From Nansenia antarctica (taxonomy: Eukaryota; Chordata; Actinopteri; Argentiniformes; Microstomatidae), in NCBI GenBank assembly GCA_963989245.1, contig OZ022344.1, forward strand, positions 67,215,563 to 67,279,562: a DNA stretch of 64,000 bases. Reading direction: 5' to 3'. Below the pieces are notes generated by a model that saw only the letters and a program-made list of their open reading frames with translations, ran no database searches and was not told the origin of the DNA. Made by a program: the position numbers and the translations under genes. Shown here one piece after another: positions 32,214-43,717 of the stretch (positions are counted from its first letter, which is position 1; each line of letters starts with the position of its first letter).

Positions 32214-32859
32214 GTATGTATTGTTAATGGAACAGGCAGGGTGTGTCTGGTACAGTTTGGGGAATTCTCTACATTCCCGGCCCGACCCCCCCCACGCACA
32301 CAGGGACACATACATAGATATAAACAGACACCCCACCCCACCTGCAAGGCATATGAACAGGATGCAGGCAGCTCTGGGAGGTGTCAGCTCGAGGCCAGCG
32401 ACATAAGGAACCTGTCACAAAAGTCACTCCACGCGCCTAACCGTAAAAAAACCAATGCGTCACAACCGTGAACTGACATGGGTCTGGAGATCATGAGTTT
32501 ATCTGTCTATTTCTTTCAAAGTTATCCTGGTGATATTGTTGTCTTTTATATTAGTTGTTAACATCTACTTCCACCAATCTCTTCAACACACTTATTCATA
32601 TATGTATTCCCTCTGTAACCCCTCTAGTTTTCTAGTCAAGGTTATTATCCATAATAATATGTAGTTAATAGTTATTACTAGGTTGTTTTATGTATATTTG
32701 TATTACAAAACACAGCAAACACAAGTAGGTAAACGCAACTTTGAAGTTTAGCTGCCAAAATTGTATTTGTACAGTATAGTATAGTGGATAGTGTACATAG
32801 CCTTTATTTATGTAAACCAGCTCCTTTCCCTTCTTGTTTTTGTTTTGTTTTTTTCTTTC

Positions 32860-32958
32860 CTAGCACCAGGGGAGCCCCCCCTCCCAAATTTCGTTGTTTG
32901 GTACCTGTACTATATCAATGACAATAAAGACCATTCATTCATTCATTCATTCATTCAA
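32860..32958 (+). mobile_element. Retroelement 3' tail ending in (CATT)n
   Basis: TTTCGTTGTTTGGTACCTGT then ATGACAATAAAGACCATTCA and six CATT units, the common layout of CR1/L2-like tails in fish. Confidence 0.6.
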
Positions 32959-34702
32959 TTGCCAAGTATGTGTTTATGACTATTTCTGTTTCGGTGGCAT
33001 AAGGGTTGGCCCATAAATCAATAACTGGGAGTTATTTGTTCTGTTCACACACATTTGCATGTCACTCTACAATAATGTATGAAAAACATTGTCTTGAGGC
33101 CATCAATTTGTTATGGGCTGATTATTTTCAAATATGATTATCATTAACAATATTAGGCACAATTACAATATATTAAAGTCACCTTCTTACACTATGTTAT
33201 ATTCTCCTATTATATTGTCATAATATTCATTAGTTATTCAGCCTCCCAAACACATACCACATGGAAGGGAATGACTCATATACTGTCCACTTTGTGTGTA
33301 AAATGAAAAGAAAAAGAAAGACAAAAAAGAAAGAAAATAACTGTCTACTTGCCGTTCCAATATTTGTGATTCTCCAAATTGAGAGGTGCAAGGGACTAGG
33401 CACATTCTCTGATAACAGATCATTTAATCGGTGGTTATTTCTTACAGAAGGTAATTTGTAGATGAGTGTTTCTGCGCAGCTCCTTGCTCAAACCGACCCT
33501 CTCTAAAACACGGATGCACGTATGTGTGTCCATCACTTTGGATAGGGTGAGGGTTGCAAAATAATGTAAAATAAAGTGTGTTTTGAAGAGTAAATTAATG
33601 AAAAGTATTGTAAAATAACAATGTGAGTTGCTTACACGTTTGCAGTTATACTTCAGTAATGATTGTCAATCATGTTATACCCTCGTTCATCACATTTATG
33701 ATAACAGAGATTTAGATATTTTCATGCACTTTGGAATGGAATGGTATAACATGTAAGTAAGCCATCATCAATAAAGTTTGGCCTTAGATACCTGTTGAAA
33801 CCACAATGAATAGAGGGGGGGACATTATCTGACAAGGGAACACACACTGACACAATGACACGCCCTAAGGCGGACAGAAGCTCTCTGGCAGTGGACTGCA
33901 TACTACTGTCTTTCTGTCTGTCTGTCTGTCTATCAATCTACAATCTAATCAGTTTGTGCAATGCCAGCGCAGTGTGGTTTATTTAGAGTGCATCACATTT
34001 TTCTCTTAGGTAATAAAGTCAGGTTACTCTTCATATGAAAATTAGTCACAAGTTGGTTCAACCTGTTCTTGTCGGAGGAACAACCTGTTCCTCCTCTCAG
34101 GCATTAAGGAGATCTACCATGAGGCAAAGCTTGGCCTGGGGCACTTCAAAATGCATTTGTACAAAAGCCGACTGATTCATCTCAGCTTTACATCTAAGCC
34201 TACTAATATCATGTTACGTGATAATGTATGATGTTCCAATGCCAGTGTGTCATAGTTATTTTAAAAGGGCAATCTGGATTTGGTACATCCAACATTTAAG
34301 CTGATAATTTGATATTATATGATATTATATATGATATTATATATAATGACATCATGAGATTAATGATATACGTATATATGTATATAGTCCTTGACTCTTG
34401 AAGAATATAACTTATAAATTCCTGATGAGCTTAGTTCAATTGTCTTATCCACCAGGCACCAAAAGTTTGTTTTACTATATTTGTTAAAAATGTTAAGCTT
34501 CAAAGCATGGTACTTTTCTCCATATCTGAGTAGTTTATTAAAAACACACAGTAGAAAATACAATATGTCTAGGCTAATAAATGTGTGTTTATTTTTGTGG
34601 GTTAAATAGCTTTTTATCCTACAAAAAAGTTGCTTACTACAAGATTGCAAAATGCATCCCCTCTCTCTCTCTTTATCAGAATGGACCAGAGCTGTAAAAA
34701 TG

Positions 34703-34704
34703 TT

Positions 34705-34757
<53 letters not shown>
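34703..34757. repeat. (TA)n microsatellite
   Basis: About 27 TA units. Confidence 0.95.
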
Positions 34758-35184
34758 TGTATATATTTATTAAAACCAATAAAAAGAAAAAAGAACATAA
34801 TGTGTTCATTTAATTTACTTCTCTAGTTTCATTTGACCAGTAAAGCTGGAGAGTGGAGGAGAATGAGGGTTGAATGGGCCACTGTCTACCAGGGGATGGT
34901 GATAATGTTGTTATCTCTCGTGAGCACAGAGACAGGAGGAAACAGCGCCCCCTACATGGCCACTCCTGGCACCAACCCGACGCACCGGGAACAGTATGGT
35001 GTGTATTGTGCTCCTGTACAGTATTCTGAGAATGTGGTGGTCATAAAACAAAACAATACACAGGGCGGCTACAGTTTTAAGACTCATAGAATAGAATGAA
35101 GAACGGTAATCATGTGTGTGTTGACAACTTGATGTGTATGTTGTGCTTAGGCCTACATGGTTGCGTGTCCCACCATGGCAAATG

Positions 35185-35410
35185 GACTGAGTTATATAGC
35201 GCTGTATTTCAAAGCGCTTTACAACGGCCTCTCATTCACCCATTCACACATCAAATGGCGGCAAGCTACCATGCGAGGAGCTGGGCCCACTCATTGGGAG
35301 CAATTTGGGGTTCATTGTCTTGCCCAAGGACACCCCGACAGGTGGCCAGCCAGGGATCCAACCGCAGGCTATGCGATCATTAGGCGCCGGCTCTAGCCAC
35401 AGCCGCCCAA
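35185..35410. mobile_element. Teleost dispersed repeat
   Basis: Contains AGCGCTGTATTTCAAAGCGC, CATTCACCCATTCACACATC, GTCTTGCCCAAGGACACCCC and a TCCAACCGCAGGCTATGCGA tail, a pattern widespread in fish genomes. No coding capacity. Confidence 0.6.
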
Positions 35411-35782
35411 GTGTCAATCAAGTCCCTGAATGCATTTATTGCCGGAGTACCCAGACGTTTAAGCCTTTTAGCCCAGGTTACTGATCCTGGTTTCTCAAAT
35501 CAAGGGAGTAGGGAGTAAGTTCTCATGGTGTGTAATGGCTTTGTTTTGGATGACAGAGACACACATCTTCACTTGTGTCTGGACTGTACATTATGGTCTG
35601 TAATAAACAAATGGATGAGAACTGTACACACAAATATTTAGTCAAGTTCCGTTCACCGCAAGTGGCTACTGCACCCGTCACTATCTTCTTCTTCTCCTTG
35701 TTTGAACTTTATCTCAATCTAACGCTCTCACTCTTACCCTCTTTTGTTCTCTCTACACTCCTTCCTGTCTCTCTTAATCCTT

Positions 35783-35785
<3 letters not shown>

Positions 35786-35868
<83 letters not shown>
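35786..35868. repeat. (CT)n microsatellite
   Basis: About 40 uninterrupted CT units. Confidence 0.95.
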
Positions 35869-36149
35869 CCCCCACCACTCTCTCCCTGTCTCCAGTTCAT
35901 TTCACTTCAATATGCTTCCTTGATAAAGAAAGGGATAAGACTCTGTTGACAGATCATAACAATAAGGGTGACTGTGATAACATTATTTATGTGGTCAATT
36001 ATATTCACAATAACAATAAGATAAAATAAAAATGTATGACAAAAGATTAGTAATATGTCATTTATCTTTATGGAAAAGCAAGAGGTAATATTTCGTTCTT
36101 TCTATCTCTCTTCCACTCCTCTGGAATTCAGCCCTTTATTACATTGATT

Positions 36150-36725
36150 AGATTAAACTACATTGTCATTGAGTACATGTACTGAGACAACCAAATGTAG
36201 TTTGGCATCAGAATCAGAATCAGAATCAGAAGATTGTATTGCCGTGACATGTAAACATGTTAGAAATTTGGTTTGGGACAGTGGAGCACGGTTTACAGCA
36301 GGACAGGTGCAAGACAGGACAAGACAGTGCAAACCAACATCATAGTGCAAGAGTAATAAATAATATAAATATAAGAAGTGCAAAGATCAAGTGTTCAAGT
36401 GTTCATGTCCAGACAGTCCAAAGCTCTCTGGGTGGGGGTGGTGGGAGGGTAGATAGATAGGGGTCAGGTCAGGGGGGGGGCAGCAGCATTTAGGAGCCGG
36501 ACGGCTGTGGGGAAAAAGCTGTGTGCATGTCGGGCCTTCACAGTTTTTAGAGACCGCACCCTCCTGCCTGAGGGGAGCAGGGCGAAGAGACCGTGTCCTG
36601 GGTGTGCGGGGTCAGCCATGATCTTCCTGGCCCTCCCCAAAGCCCTACTTTTAAACAGGGCCTCAAGGGGGGGGCAAAGGGCAGCCAATCACCCTCTCCG
36701 CCGAGCGTATCACCCGCTAACCTAA
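36150..36725. mobile_element. Retroelement-like dispersed repeat
   Basis: Starts with TTAGATTAAACTACATTGTC and CAGAATCAGAATCAGAATCA, then TTAGGAGCCGGACGGCTGTG, GAGACCGCACCCTCCTGCCT and GATCTTCCTGGCCCTCCCCA. It resembles a family frequent in fish. Related start at 22680. No intact frame. Confidence 0.5.
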
Positions 36726-37083
36726 CCAGAGAAGTGCAAATAGTGGCATAGTGCAAAAGACATGTTAATGTAGACGGTACATGGTATTACAGTATAGGTG
36801 TAGTATACAGTGAGTATAAATAAGTGAATATAAGAGTGAATATACACAAGATGAACATACGTAAGTGAATATAAAAGTGAATATACACGAGAGAAATATC
36901 AATATGATATGTACTGTTCATGATATGATATGTGCAGTATGATATGTACAGAACAAGTGCTATAGGTCTTGAGGTATGTAGCATATAAGATGTATAATTA
37001 GAGAATAGTATATAAATATGGTATGTATAAACAAGCAGACGTGCGAAAGCTAAATTGAAGGCCTGAGTGTGCAGACAGTAGAG

Positions 37084-37134
<51 letters not shown>

Positions 37135-37984
37135 TCTGACAGCAGGCTCACTAAGATGCTGTGAGGTAGGAGACCGGTGTCGTGCAGACTCTCATGTTGG
37201 CTTAGGGTGTGGGATTAGAACAGGGACAATGCCGTTTAAAAACACAATATGCCTCTTTTGTGGAATCCAGTGCAGTCGAACAGGTGCATTTCATTTCAAA
37301 CACTTCCTCGTGTGAATCAGTATCTCACCATTAGACCTCTACCTCGTGAAAGATGATAGCTAATGATTACAGGTTGTCACATCTAAGATTATCCATAACT
37401 ACCTACGTTGTACAATGTCAGCGATGACACAACACTTCTAGGACATACAGCTATGAAGGTGACTCGTAGCTAAGGAACTTACTTAGTCACACTGGTTCAA
37501 TGCCAACGCAGATTTAATTGAACAGATACTGCATTGATCTTGCAGTCATTTTTGCGATATCACAGGGCTGACACACCACCATTTTTCCCCAGGAGAGACA
37601 AACCCATACTGAGTCAGTTGAAAGAATGATCTGGTTTTTAATTTGCTGTAGGCTTTACTGTACCAAGTAAGCAACTTCATGAAGGCAGTGTGCTTGGAAA
37701 CAAAAAGTGGAAGCCAAATAGGTGCTCGATGGAGCCGAGTATAACAAATCAATATATATGGAGCGGCCAAAAATAGAATGCAATTTTTTGTTAAACATTT
37801 GTTTTTATGAGTATTCAAACACGTGGTACACAGATTAAAAAAACACATAGAGTCCCAGTAGCAGAGCTGAACAAAAGGCTGCAACGCATTTAGACAAGCA
37901 TCTACGTTAGCGTGCTTCCAAAATGAGGATGTCCTCTCACCCCACTGTTTCACAAGGTACAGATCTGTGTCCTCCTTCTTGCAC
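36726..37984. other. No gene seen
   Basis: Contains GTGAATATA-type imperfect repeats (36815-36900), a GT microsatellite (37086-37133) and otherwise unremarkable sequence. Confidence 0.4.
37086..37133. repeat. (GT)n microsatellite
   Basis: About 23 GT units. Confidence 0.95.
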
Positions 37985-38130
37985 GACGACTGCCAATGGC
38001 CCCTGGCCTGAGCATAGAGTACTTTCCCTCATATGACTAGTGGAAAGATGACTCACTTACTTAGTCAAATGTATTGATTGTAAGTCGCTTTGGAACACAG
38101 CGTCTGGTAAATGCTATGTAAATGGTATGA
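37985..38130. mobile_element. Dispersed repeat, inverted relative to 7130-7260
   Basis: CCAATGGCCCCTGGCCTGAG and GTAAGTCGCTTTGGAACA are reverse complements of the copy in cntf intron 1. The same family as 6051-6265 at one end. Confidence 0.65.
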
Positions 38131-38614
38131 CAGCCTCCTCACGTCACTGTGACACTGTGTGCCTATTTGACTAGCTGAGTTGTGAGGACGTTATGTCTGA
38201 TGTGCTGATTCTATAGACACACTTGCAGATCACTGCTAAGGAGTGTGTGCACACATCGGAAGTGTTTGCTCTCTGCTTTCTCTAAGACGTTAGACAAACA
38301 TCCCCTAATGCTTGAGTAAGTTGCTACTCTTTGCAGGAGCCTAACGTACATAACGTACACACTGCTCCTGGGCTAACTGTCGCTAATCTTTGCAGAGGCC
38401 CTCTAACATGCTCCTGGGCTAACTAACTGTTTCTCGACAAGACAGCAGCCCACACAGAGGAGCTGTCACCAGAATTCGGCAATAAGAACTATCACTAATG
38501 TTTTTACAAGTGTTTTGTTCTCATGAAGTAAACCTGGATTAATTGTCAGACCTTCAGCTTAGTCCTCCAGAGGAATTGTGCTTTTTCACCACTTGATTGC
38601 AAATACTGAGCTGC

Positions 38615-38802
38615 AGGTATCTCTCTACAGTATCTATCTATCTATCTGGCTATGTATCTATCTCTCTACAGTATCTATCTATCTATGTATCTCTCTCTCT
38701 CTACAGTGTCTGTCTATGTACGTACCTATCTCTCAACAGTATCTACCTATCTACATACCTATCTCTCTACAGTATCTATCAATCTACATATATATCTACG
38801 TA

Positions 38803-38832
<30 letters not shown>
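38615..38832. repeat. (ATCT)n/(CT)n repeat with CTACAGTAT units
   Basis: Seven near-copies of a unit built from CTCTCTACAGTATCTATCTA, spaced about 33-39 bases apart. Confidence 0.85.
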
Positions 38833-38833
<1 letters not shown>

Positions 38834-39334
38834 AGTATCCATCTCCATACATACCTAACTAAAGACCTACATACCTGGGTCTCTTTACCTATAAATATAT
38901 TGCAGATTTGAATAGTTCTGTAAGTGTAGATATTAATAAATACTACTATATATTGGGCCTGAAGGAATCAATTTCCTTTATTGAGGTTTCAGATTACTAC
39001 ACCATATGAGCAGTCTGCCAATCTGTAATTGCTTTACTGATTCTATGGTTAGCTTGTGGTTATTCCTGTATTGCTCTGCGAACACCTTGTCAACAAAACC
39101 TTGTCATCGCCACAACTACTGCCATGACGATGGGTCCTTTGTATATTTCCAGGGTCCATTCTGTGACCCGGTCGTAAGCACATGTCTAGAGGGTTAGTGA
39201 GTGACGAGTATAGACGTATGTCTGTGTTCCATTACACACTGTCTGCGTTGAGGCAGAGCCGAGTAGGAACGTTAGGACATGACATTCCCCATCAAACCCA
39301 CCAGTGATTGACAGGAATTTACCAGCTTTTGAGC

Positions 39335-39335
<1 letters not shown>

Positions 39336-39378
<43 letters not shown>
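39336..39378. repeat. (GT)n microsatellite
   Basis: About 21 GT units. Confidence 0.95.
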
Positions 39379-39379
<1 letters not shown>

Positions 39380-39604
39380 GATGTTCCCTATATGTTTCAT
39401 GCGTCACAACGAATGTGCGAATGTATAAGATATGCGTGTGTGACTGACTACCAGAGACCAGAGAGAGAAAGAGAGAGAGAGAAAAGGAGAGAAAGAGAGG
39501 GGTGCTCGCCTGCATTCCTCAGATTGCACCAAAACGTGCCATACCAGATCCCCTCCATCTGGGAGCAGGTGTTACAGAGGCCCACAACCTGTTCTCTCTC
39601 CAAT

Positions 39605-39660
39605 GTGCACACTCACACACGCACACATGCACACACACACACACACACACAAACACACAA

Positions 39661-39710
<50 letters not shown>

Positions 39711-39720
39711 ACACACACAC
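39605..39720. repeat. (CA)n microsatellite
   Basis: CA runs with two short interruptions. Confidence 0.95.
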
Positions 39721-41773
39721 GTGACCACGCTTATGTGGTCATATTGTGATATTGTGGCACAAAACGATGAACCTTCTTGTGTTTTGGGTGCCATACTACA
39801 GCAGTGACTTCAAGGCAATGCCATCAAAAATGCAATAATTGATTGAATAGCTTAATATGTGTGCATAACATGGCAAAATTATCTATAATTAGCACACAAA
39901 TGGAATATTCCATTTAGCGTAATACAGTAGTTTAAATGACGAACAGTTTTGTGCTGAGAAGAGTGTCTAGCCAGTAATTGGTATACAAGCTGCATTTCTA
40001 ACATAGTTGTAGAGATGTGTTGATTTAGGCAGTCAGTTGAGTGCGTTCAAGTGATTGATGGAAACAAGGCTTCAAGGCGCATCGTCGTTGCATCCCTCAT
40101 ACCACTTCGACCTTGCGACACCTCCTCCTCCTGTTACTTGCAACAATCCTCTTAAATTATGGTATTATGGTTGATCGACCTTTTGACAAACGATTGATGT
40201 GGTAAAACGAGTTCCACAAGTAAAAAAAAAAAACGCGTTGGAAACTCTTTGAAATATTCTGTTAATAAAACCACCTGCAACCAAGATACTGTGACGTTTA
40301 GTGCTCAGAGAGAGATAGAGGACAGGTTGTATTTGCACATTTGTCCAGAAAACTGGGCGCAATTTTTAATTTTGACAGCACGCAACAAACGACAATTCAA
40401 GACTGATATTAGGAATATTCTCCGGTAAGATGCGGCTACGCTGAGATGGATTGCTTGGTTTTGTTTTTATTTCATTAATTATTTACTTGCATATTTCAAA
40501 GGATTAATTAGATAGTGACACGGAAACTTTTCCCCCCATCATGTTAAATCGGGTATTTTCCAGTGATGTAGCGGAGATGAGAAGATCATTTTTGTTAGTG
40601 GTCCATTTCAAACACCTTTTCTGGAGGAGATGGCTTATAGGAATTAAATGGGCAGAAAGGGTAGGACTGATGTTTTGAATTTGAATGAGTACATGACCGG
40701 TGAAATGGCACTGCTAGTGATAGATGGGACACGGGGTATTTCCCATTTCATTATTAACACCGAACACCTAATTATCACTCCAGTAGAGCATCATAAGAGT
40801 GTGATAGTGTAGCCATCGGAGGTGTTCCCCCACAGGAGGAACTCCCATTACTGCGACAGGACAGGTGCCGTTCCACCACCATGACCCAGTCCATCACCAT
40901 CGGAGAGCCATGCTCAGACTACATTCATGCATAGCAAACAGAACCCCTGACCCCCAGAACTGCAACAACAAATTCGTGATAATAATTATACAAATATCTA
41001 AAATATTTGGTTTGTTCAAGAGGGACATCAAGGTAATGAATATGAAATACGCAAATCTGAATTTGTGGCGTTGGCAACGTAATTCATTATTACTATGAAT
41101 ACTTTTTTTATCTGGTAGTTGATGTAAAATGATATTGAGTGACAAGACGCTGATTCTGTTGCACAGATTGATACATTAAGTGCTGAAACCGCAGGGATTA
41201 TATGAAGTGTATAGGGCTGGTTTTTTCCTGGACAGAAATTAAGCCTGATTCTAGACTAAACAGTTTAGCGGAGATAGACTGGGGACCTCACCCCACCTGA
41301 AAACGGCAACATATCCACTGAGAACTGGACTTGTTTGTAGCACTGCAATAAGGTTGAGAATAGGACTGTAGCCTGGTACAGTATGAATTCGTTTATTTAT
41401 TTGTATTGATAAATGAATTACTTTTTAAGTGTATAACAGTTTGCCATCTATGTGAGTTCATGAAACTAATATCAGTTGATAGAATATTCTTATTATAAAA
41501 AATCTGATAAGCCTATACTAATATATATTGGCCTATTATTAGTATAATTTTATATATTACATTATTAGTATTATTAGGTGACTTAAGTATGGAGTGAGTC
41601 GGCATTATCCCTTGTCCATTCCCTCTGACTGGTTTGGTGAGGTTTGTTAAAATGCCACATACTTTCCCCAGACAAGTTTTAATGTGCGGTTGTAAAACCA
41701 GAGAGAGGGTTTCATCTTTCATCAGTGTGCCAACACAGATGCAATGGAAAAACAGAAGGGAGTGTCAGTGAAT
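39721..41773. other. No confident gene; possible noncoding 5' exon of the mucin gene
   Basis: A donor-like TCCG|GTAAGA at 40424/40425 follows sequence with no long frame and could close a 5' untranslated exon that joins 43658. Transcript data would be needed to place the promoter. Confidence 0.2.
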
Positions 41774-41909
41774 CAGTGGAGGCTGGTGGAGGTAGAAATC
41801 GGCGGACAGGCTCATTATAGTTAATGAAATGGAATCACAGCACAAGCATTCCATTCCATGCATCACAATGAACTCGTCCTCCGATTTCTACCTCCACAAG
41901 CCTCCCTTG
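41774..41909. mobile_element. Palindromic MITE, family M, copy 11
   Basis: Complete copy: CAGTGGAGGCTGGTGGAGG to CCTCCACAAGCCTCCCTTG. Confidence 0.75.
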
Positions 41910-43079
41910 GATAGATATAGAATAGATAGAATAGATAGAACAGACACAATCAATCAAACACAATCATCATATTTATCAATGAAATTAAGAGTATGAAATA
42001 ACCCAAACCTGTCACCAGAGTGTTTATTGTTGACGCTGTCAATACAAGGCATTAGCATGTTGAGCAGATATGACAGAGCACCCCTGCCTTTATCCAGCCT
42101 TTACTAATCAAATGCTGCTGTCTACAGTGCTGATACATGAACTAGCGATTGTGTCTAGATTAAAGTAACTTTAAAGAGACCATATGGAAGTTTAGTTGCT
42201 TATTGTTGGCTTGTATGAGTGTATCCCGAAATCAGCACCCCATTAGCTAAATCCTCCATAATGTTCTCTCCAGAGTTAGCCATACCAGCTCGATGAGGAG
42301 GCATGGTTGGAATTCTGTGTCTCCTCCAGGTCCCCTGCCCAGTTCTTGCAGTACAATACATTATTGGCAGATCCTTTAACCAATCAACATATAAGACTCG
42401 TTTGTAATTCCTGTGCTTTCAGCACCATTGTAGTTAGAGTATGTGCAAAGGGGTACAGCTCACTCAGTAACATATCAAGCAAGGTGAGCAAGGTGTGGCT
42501 ACCACTGGTCTGGTACAAAGAACCAGCTTTTAAAAACTTCCACCAACTAAAGTGACATAATTATATTACCCTTATTTTACCAAGTAAGCTGACAGAGAAC
42601 GGATTCTCACTTGTAGCGACTACTTGGGGAAGAGTTGCAGCGGAGAGGACAGGGGATGAATCAGCTAATTGCAGAGGACGACGAGGTTGCCATGACAATA
42701 GGGCCAGTTTGAGAATTTAGCCAGGACACCGCCTAAAACACAGACTCCTGCGAAAAGTGCCATGGGATCTTTTCACAACTGTAGCCTAACCCTAACCCAT
42801 TCACTGCCCTGGGGCATTGGTGTCTAGAGCTGACTAAAGGCTTATTCGCACGGGACTAGTATTATGTGGTGACGTCCATAATTTCAAATAATTCCGGAGG
42901 TCGTCTGTGTTCTTTATCCTGTATGAATCGGCCATGTCCGTAAAAATGTCAGTCAAAATTCCACCGCTTAGCTTCCCAGACAAACCAGGAGAGGGATGGA
43001 GGGTGGTGTGGTTTAAGGCATTACTTAACTACTGTAATAATCCATATGCAGGCTAATGCAGACATACGGGTACCTACAT
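41910..43079. other. No gene seen
   Basis: Unique-looking sequence with a 9-base GATAGAATA repeat at 41913-41940. A frame at 42307-42555 has no supporting features. Confidence 0.4.
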
Positions 43080-43084
43080 ATGGA

Positions 43085-43300
43085 TATTGAATATTGATGC
43101 TGTCCAGACTGTCTTTTATTGTATGTTATTTGTACCTTCTTTTTACTGTTTTATATACTCCCCCTGCTTTTATATTCATTTTATGCTCGTATATGTTTTT
43201 ATCCTGTTGTAAAGCACTTTGAGCTGCATTTCTTGTATGAAAGGTGCTATATAAATAAAACTTTACTTACTTACTTACTTTCTTACTTACTTACTTACAG
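43085..43300 (+). mobile_element. Retroelement 3' tail with (CTTA)n end
   Basis: GTAAAGCACTTTGAGCTGCA, GAAAGGTGCTATATAAATAA then repeated CTTACTTACTTA. The AAAGCACTTTGAG/ATATAAATAAA pair is a very common fish LINE 3' end. Confidence 0.65.
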
Positions 43301-43657
43301 CTGAAGCAATGATGGATTGTGATTTAATCAATATCATTATAGAAAATTCATTGATGTCAGATAATTTCTCTGATGTGAACCATATGGACGTATAGGCACA
43401 ATTTAGCATTGTAGCACTCTCTGTGTAAAGACTGTTTTATTGAGGACATAGGTGACATGTAGATCCACACATTCATTATTGCAGTGCAAGAATAATTATG
43501 TTTATGCCATATCCTTTAAAACCTATATCAATCAATGTCAATTAATTCAATTTGGAACCCCAACACTTTTATGAATATAGTCTTTAATAGGACGTAATGC
43601 TCTAAATTAGTTGATGCATGATTAATTAACATTACTTGATCTGGTTTACCTGCACAG

Positions 43658-43717
43658 GGACCTAAGAGGACACGGCTAATAGGATGGGACCTCTCGTGAT
43701 CCTTCTATTGCTAGCAG
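43658..43717 (+). CDS. Mucin gene exon 1: start codon and signal peptide
   Basis: Acceptor TTTACCTGCACAG before 43658, so an upstream noncoding exon is expected. ATG at 43684 encodes MGPLVILLLLA, a short hydrophobic signal core, ending phase 1 at GCAG|GTGAGT. Confidence 0.7.

Larger units (their letters stand above)
32214..36150. other. Gene-poor stretch
   Basis: Mostly AT-rich sequence with scattered repeats listed separately. Short frames such as 34833-35099 have neither splice signals nor family resemblance. Confidence 0.4.

Noticed and set aside
35096..35396. Two frames of 79-95 codons
   Set aside because: They lie within a dispersed teleost repeat (GTCTTGCCCAAGGACACCCC).
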